Source: Mesobacillus subterraneus | Lineage (GTDB): Bacteria; Bacillota; Bacilli; Bacillales; Cytobacillaceae | Assembly: GCF_003937825.1 (NCBI RefSeq) | Contig: NZ_RSFW01000010.1 | Location: 1-64,000, forward strand | Reading direction: 5' to 3' | DNA length: 64,000 nucleotides | Shown here: positions 60,451 to 64,000 of the stretch, piece after piece | How the letters are laid out: every line of letters begins with the position of its first letter | How positions within the stretch are numbered: position 1 is the stretch's first letter | Notes under the pieces: model-generated | Told to the model about the DNA's origin: nothing | Database searches by the model: none | Seen by the model: only the letters and a program-made list of their open reading frames with translations | Translations under genes and position numbers: made by a program

Positions 60451-60760
60451 AAAGACCCCATCCCGGGTAAAGGGACGAGGTCTTGGTTTCGCGGTACCAC
60501 CCTTTTTAACAGGCAATACGGTTATGTATTACTTGTTCGCTTCATTGAGATAACGGCTTTGTGCCGATGCACCTTTACGCTTTTTAAAAACCGGTCCCGA
60601 TGCCAACTCTGGAGGTGAACTTCGCTTGCCTGTTCCATAAAAATGCTTCCAGTCATCGGCATTTTCTCCCTGGATGGCCATCTTCAAGCTACTTTTCTCC
60701 GTCATCGTTTTTAAAATATTAATTTTGGTGTTTATTATATTATATTCTTCGCGCAGTATC
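60451..60760 (-). promoter_or_regulatory. T-box leader of pheST
   Basis: On the minus strand the conserved T-box sequence GGTGGTACCGCG lies at 60489-60500, followed by the terminator stem GACCTCGTCCC ... GGGATGGGGTC with T run (60451-60485). Uncharged tRNA(Phe) would favour antitermination. The specifier codon could not be placed with certainty. The open frame at 60529-60762 is an accident of this leader. Confidence 0.93.
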
Positions 60761-60784
60761 AAATGGTTTTCAGAAAAAACGGGC

Positions 60785-61540
60785 CTATTTTGCTGTTTTT
60801 AAATAATATAGCAAAATACCTGCTGCCACTGCGACATTCAGCGATTCGCTTTTACCGTAGATAGGGATATAAAGGTTTTGGTTCGTTTTCGTCAATAGCT
60901 CTTTTGTCACGCCGCTTCCCTCATTGCCTACCAGCAGGGCGAATGACTCGCTCTTCTCCACCTCTGTAAAAACAGAACCGTTCTCCAGAGCTGTACCGTA
61001 CACCGGGATTTTCTCCCCATTCAGCCTGTCCACCCACTCCTCGAGGTCCCCGTTAAGAACCGGTAAATGGAAGTGGCTGCCTTGTGCTGATCGGAGCACT
61101 TTTGGGTTATAGATATCAACGCTGCCTTTTCCAATAATGACAGCATCAATCCCCGCAGCATCAGCCGTCCGGATCATCGTTCCAAGATTGCCCGGGTCCT
61201 GGACAGAATCAATCAGCAAATACGTCTGCCCACTTTCCGGGCTTTCGCTTGACTGGCGGCATACAGCAAAAATCCCCTGGGTTGTTTCGGTATCGGCAAG
61301 CTGCCTGCTGATCTCATCGGTCACAACCGTTACGGGTACCGAACCGTAATCAAGCCCCGGCGGCATTTCCGTTTTTTCGCTTAAAATGATTTCTTCCACG
61401 TCATCTTTCCTTGTGAGTGCTTCTTCTACTAAATGGAATCCTTCAACAAGGAACATGCCTGACTTATCGCGTTCCTTACGTGTCTTTAATTTTTTCCACT
61501 GCTTCACTTGCGGATTTTTATCAGATTGAATGTACTTCAA
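60785..61540 (-). CDS. SpoU-family RNA 2'-O-methyltransferase (YsgA-like)
   Basis: 251 aa. N-terminal RNA-binding part (FLVEGFHLVEEAL) and SPOUT methylase knot: LLIDSVQDPGNLGTMIRTADAAG, ALLVGNEGSGVTKELL and IPIYGKSESLNVAVAAGILLYYL. Probably modifies 23S rRNA or tRNA. TTG 61540 with AGGAG upstream. Confidence 0.93.
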   Translation of the reverse strand: MKYIQSDKNPQVKQWKKLKTRKERDKSGMFLVEGFHLVEEALTRKDDVEEIILSEKTEMPPGLDYGSVPVTVVTDEISRQLADTETTQGIFAVCRQSSESPESGQTYLLIDSVQDPGNLGTMIRTADAAGIDAVIIGKGSVDIYNPKVLRSAQGSHFHLPVLNGDLEEWVDRLNGEKIPVYGTALENGSVFTEVEKSESFALLVGNEGSGVTKELLTKTNQNLYIPIYGKSESLNVAVAAGILLYYLKTAK

Positions 61541-61664
61541 CTCTGGCTCTCCTTTTATATGGCTTGTTCAGTTTTACTATTATAGCTTAAAACAGATACA
61601 TAATAAAACCAAAATTGTTCATCCTATAATCATCATGGAAATTTGAAAGGAGTTTAAGCTGATC

Positions 61665-61877
61665 ATGAACTTAAACCTTAGAAATGCTGTCATTTCAAAT
61701 GTTGCAGGAAACACACAGGAAGAACTCAAGGATACAATCGTAGACGCAATCCAGAACGGTGAGGAAAAAATGCTGCCAGGTCTCGGGGTGCTGTTCGAAG
61801 TCATCTGGCAAAACGCTTCTGAGCAAGAAAAACAGGAAATGCTGGATGCCCTGGAATCCGGCTTGAAAGGGAAGTAA
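61665..61877 (+). CDS. sspI: Small acid-soluble spore protein I
   Basis: 70 aa, minor forespore [26 protein letters not shown] and [18 protein letters not shown] are diagnostic. Expressed in the forespore (sigma-G in B. subtilis). AAGGAG lies somewhat far (12 bases) from the ATG. Confidence 0.97.
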   Translation: MNLNLRNAVISNVAGNTQEELKDTIVDAIQNGEEKMLPGLGVLFEVIWQNASEQEKQEMLDALESGLKGK

Positions 61878-61890
61878 TGATTTGATGGAA

Positions 61891-61921
61891 GGGACTCCTT
61901 TATGTTGAGGAGTTCTTTTTT
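61891..61921 (+). terminator. Terminator of sspI
   Basis: GACTCCT and AGGAGTTC stem followed by T6. Confidence 0.8.
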
Positions 61922-61978
61922 ATTAGGTGCATGATAGATCGGCGAAACAGCGGGTGCTTTTTCCAGTAGATGGAAAAA

Positions 61979-62132
61979 GTAGTGATAACGTGCAATTCCG
62001 TAGTGAAAATTGTTCATTTCGTAGTGAATATGGCTTTATTCGTAGTGATTATTGATTATTTAGTAGTGAAAGACGCTTATTTCGTAGTGGTGATGCCTCG
62101 AAACCTAGTGATTACGATTCAAAACGTAGTGA
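61979..62132. repeat. 21-bp-period GTAGTGA array, 8 units
   Basis: Core positions 61979, 62000, 62021, 62042, 62063, 62084, 62105 (CTAGTGA) and 62126, each exactly 21 bases apart. The left edge shares ATGGAAAAAGTAGTG with the array at 49449. In the frame where the core reads Ser-Leu-Arg on the minus strand, two TAA stops occur, so this copy is not coding. It lies between the convergent sspI and M42-peptidase terminators. Confidence 0.9.
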
Positions 62133-62147
62133 TTAACTAAAAAAATT

Positions 62148-62200
62148 TAAAAAAAGTGTCCAGAAAATCAGTTTCAAACTGATTTTCTGGACAACTTATT
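62148..62200 (-). terminator. Terminator of the M42 peptidase gene
   Basis: GTCCAGAAAATCAGTTT and AAACTGATTTTCTGGAC form a 17-bp perfect stem with T run on the minus strand. Confidence 0.9.
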
Positions 62201-62201
62201 T

Positions 62202-63287
62202 TTATTCGAACGTGATTTTTTTTACTGTTTCTTTGTCAAGACGCTTGATCACTTCGACGATCAGCTTTACTGCATTCTCGTAGTCGTCGCGGTGAAGCAT
62301 GGCTGCGTGAGAGTGGATGTAGCGGGTCGCGATGGTAATGGAAAGCGCTGGTACACCACGGTGTGTCAGGTGGATTGCTCCGGAGTCCGTTCCGCCGCCT
62401 GCTACTGCATCGAACTGATATGGAATGTTCAATTCATCTGCGAGGTCTGTGACAAAGTCACGAAGTCCTTTGTGAGATACCATTGATGCATCATAAATGA
62501 TGATTTGCGGGCCATCGCCCATTTTGCTCAATGCTTCTTTTTCCGTTACGCCAGGAGTATCGCCGGCAATCCCCACATCGACACCGAATGCGATATCAGG
62601 CTGGATCATCTGTGCAGAAGTTTTCGCTCCGCGAAGGCCGACTTCTTCCTGTACCGTTCCAACGCCATATACAACGTTCGGATGCTCAGAATCTTTAAGG
62701 CCCTTCAGGACATCGATCGCGATTGCGCACCCGATCCGGTTATCCCATGCTTTTGCAAGCAGCATTTTTTCATTGTTCATGACTGTAAATTCGAAGTAAG
62801 GAACGACCATGTCGCCAGGAGTGACGCCCCATTCCTTCGCTTCATCACGGCTGGACGCACCGATATCAATGAACATATCCTTAATGTCAACCGGCTTCTT
62901 GCGTGCTTCTGGAGGAAGGATGTGCGGCGGTTTTGAGCCGATGACACCCGTGATTTCCCCTTTACGAGTCACAATCGTCACGCGCTGTGCCAGCATAACC
63001 TGGGACCACCAGCCGCCCACTGTCTGGAAGCGGATGAAGCCTTTGTCGTCGATGCTTGTCACCATGAAGCCAACTTCGTCAAGATGGCCGGCAACCATAA
63101 TTTTCGGGCCATTTGCATCCCCAACCTTCTTGGCAACCAGGCTGCCAAGGCCGTCAGTTGATACTTCATCAGCGAATGGAGTTATGTATTTTTTCATGAC
63201 TTCCCTTGGTTCACGCTCATTGCCAGGAATGCCTTTAGCATCGGTCAAATCTTTCAGCATGGTTAATGTTTCATCTAATTTAGCCAT
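62202..63287 (-). CDS. M42-family aminopeptidase (YsdC-like)
   Basis: 361 aa cytosolic metallopeptidase of the glutamyl aminopeptidase/cellulase group. Metal and catalytic residues: [31 protein letters not shown] (Glu-Glu), [12 protein letters not shown] and [14 protein letters not shown]. Forms large dodecameric shells in studied relatives. Encoded next to sspI as in B. subtilis (ysdC). Confidence 0.95.
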   Translation of the reverse strand: MAKLDETLTMLKDLTDAKGIPGNEREPREVMKKYITPFADEVSTDGLGSLVAKKVGDANGPKIMVAGHLDEVGFMVTSIDDKGFIRFQTVGGWWSQVMLAQRVTIVTRKGEITGVIGSKPPHILPPEARKKPVDIKDMFIDIGASSRDEAKEWGVTPGDMVVPYFEFTVMNNEKMLLAKAWDNRIGCAIAIDVLKGLKDSEHPNVVYGVGTVQEEVGLRGAKTSAQMIQPDIAFGVDVGIAGDTPGVTEKEALSKMGDGPQIIIYDASMVSHKGLRDFVTDLADELNIPYQFDAVAGGGTDSGAIHLTHRGVPALSITIATRYIHSHAAMLHRDDYENAVKLIVEVIKRLDKETVKKITFE

Positions 63288-63361
63288 TATTTCGACTCCC
63301 TTAATATGTAGTTTCGACTCCTATTATACTAGACCAACACAATATTGTACAAAATATTCTG

Positions 63362-63853
63362 CTAATACCCTTTGCGCTGCCTATCATAATTTACTTCATT
63401 TTTCTTAATATATGCCTGCTCCATATCGTCTTCTGTCAATCCCAGCAGATTCGCAAGATCCATGTAGCTTTTAAAGAGGTGGACATAGTCGTCTTCGGCG
63501 CGGCTGCTCCTGAACTTTTGCACGTTTTCATACACTTTGAGGAACTGGCTGCTCGTATCTCCTTCCGATACTGCGCTGGAAGGAATCTCGTCCAGGTTCT
63601 CAAAGCCGCACTCAATCCCAAGGGACAGGATAAAATGAATTCCGTCAACAAACTCCTCAACAATCACATCTTTTTCAGAAGAAGGCTTCAAGCTCCAGAA
63701 TTTGAAACACCGTGTCTCATTCGCCAGCTCACCGATTTCAACAAGCAGCGCCAGTACCTTCCGATCAAACAAATCTTCATTCTCAAGCCCGTGTTTTGAT
63801 TCAATATGACCATCCAGTTCTTTTTGCATTTTAAAAAGGGTTTTTGTGTTCAT
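63362..63853 (-). CDS. Dimeric dUTPase/MazG-like protein, 163 aa
   Basis: All-alpha NTP pyrophosphatase fold: LLVEIGELANETRCFKFW and VEEFVDGIHFILSLG give the two Glu/Asp metal-binding helices of dimeric dUTPases. Would hydrolyse dUTP to dUMP and limit uracil in DNA. Single gene upstream of the M42 peptidase. Confidence 0.88.
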   Translation of the reverse strand: MNTKTLFKMQKELDGHIESKHGLENEDLFDRKVLALLVEIGELANETRCFKFWSLKPSSEKDVIVEEFVDGIHFILSLGIECGFENLDEIPSSAVSEGDTSSQFLKVYENVQKFRSSRAEDDYVHLFKSYMDLANLLGLTEDDMEQAYIKKNEVNYDRQRKGY

Positions 63854-63948
63854 AAGTTAATTAACTCCATTTGTAAAATATTTTTGTTTAGCATTCTGTG
63901 CTTAAGGGCGTTGGGATTCGGCATTAACTTTCTACTACCTGCAAATTA

Positions 63949-63976
63949 TGTCCGAAAGTGAACGGACTTCGGACAT
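63949..63976. repeat. Palindromic sequence at the right edge
   Basis: GTCCGAA and TTCGGAC flank an 11-base spacer that itself repeats TGAACGGAC. Might be a dispersed intergenic palindrome or an operator; only one copy is in the window. Confidence 0.35.
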
Positions 63977-64000
63977 TTTCACGTCCTCCTGCACTCATAA

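Noticed and set aside
60529-60762. A 77-codon minus-strand open frame upstream of pheS
   Set aside because: It lies in the T-box leader, overlapping the regulatory RNA.
1-64000. tRNA or rRNA genes
   Set aside because: No cloverleaf or rRNA segment was recognised anywhere; the island junction is in gerE, not in a tRNA gene.

Overview
The window comes from the chromosome of an aerobic, endospore-forming member of the Bacillaceae (Bacillus sensu lato, for example a Mesobacillus/Cytobacillus-like lineage). From about 22.4 kb to the right edge the gene order follows the Bacillus subtilis sdh-lysC-uvrC-trxA-etf-fad-lcfA-mutS2-polX-zapA-rnhC-pheST-ysgA-sspI neighbourhood, and sporulation genes (gerE, sspI) are present. 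Genus and species cannot be fixed from sequence reading alone.

Positions 1 to about 22,430 are an AT-rich accessory island with no housekeeping genes. From left to right it holds: a hairpin-rich non-coding stretch; an orphan gene; a two-gene cassette with a PD-(D/E)XK-like nuclease; a GIY-YIG protein; a restriction-modification cassette (Vsr nuclease, C5 cytosine methyltransferase, a type IIS-like restriction enzyme with a FokI-type nuclease domain, ATP-dependent DNA ligase) flanked by two related hairpin sequences; a SIR2-like protein; a CoiA-like nuclease with a ribbon-helix-helix partner; another nuclease-like protein; a Cas4-like/DUF2779 exonuclease fusion; an XRE regulator with a DUF262/HNH (GmrSD-like) protein and a NUMOD4-like protein; then a plasmid-type module (iteron-like repeats, Rep-like winged-helix protein, serine resolvase) and a frameshifted nucleotidyltransferase.

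The island ends inside gerE. The first 49 codons of this late-sporulation regulator, with ribosome binding site and a sigma-K-like promoter, are intact; after the HISN motif the reading frame runs into unrelated DNA and stops. The missing 3' part is not in the window. The element therefore looks like a gene-intervening element in gerE, comparable in position to the gerE-intervening element reported in Bacillus cereus, but carrying anti-phage cargo and plasmid functions. This is the most interesting object in the window.

The chromosomal part from 22.6 kb is mostly on the minus strand: a thioesterase with a FadR-like operator, an extracellular nuclease plus class D sortase, sdhCAB, yslB (plus strand), lysC under a lysine riboswitch, a membrane glycosyltransferase plus uvrC, a Fur-controlled FTR1-type iron uptake pair and a separate Fur-controlled lipoprotein, a four-gene overlapping operon for a glycolipid or polysaccharide, trxA, etfBA, fadB-like, fadR, lcfA, yshE, mutS2, polX, cvpA, zapA, rnhC (plus strand), pheST under a T-box, a SpoU methyltransferase, sspI (plus strand), an M42 peptidase and a dUTPase-like protein. 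Two intergenic arrays (49.4-49.7 kb and 62.0-62.1 kb) share a strict 21-bp period built on a GTAGTGA core and look like one repeat family.
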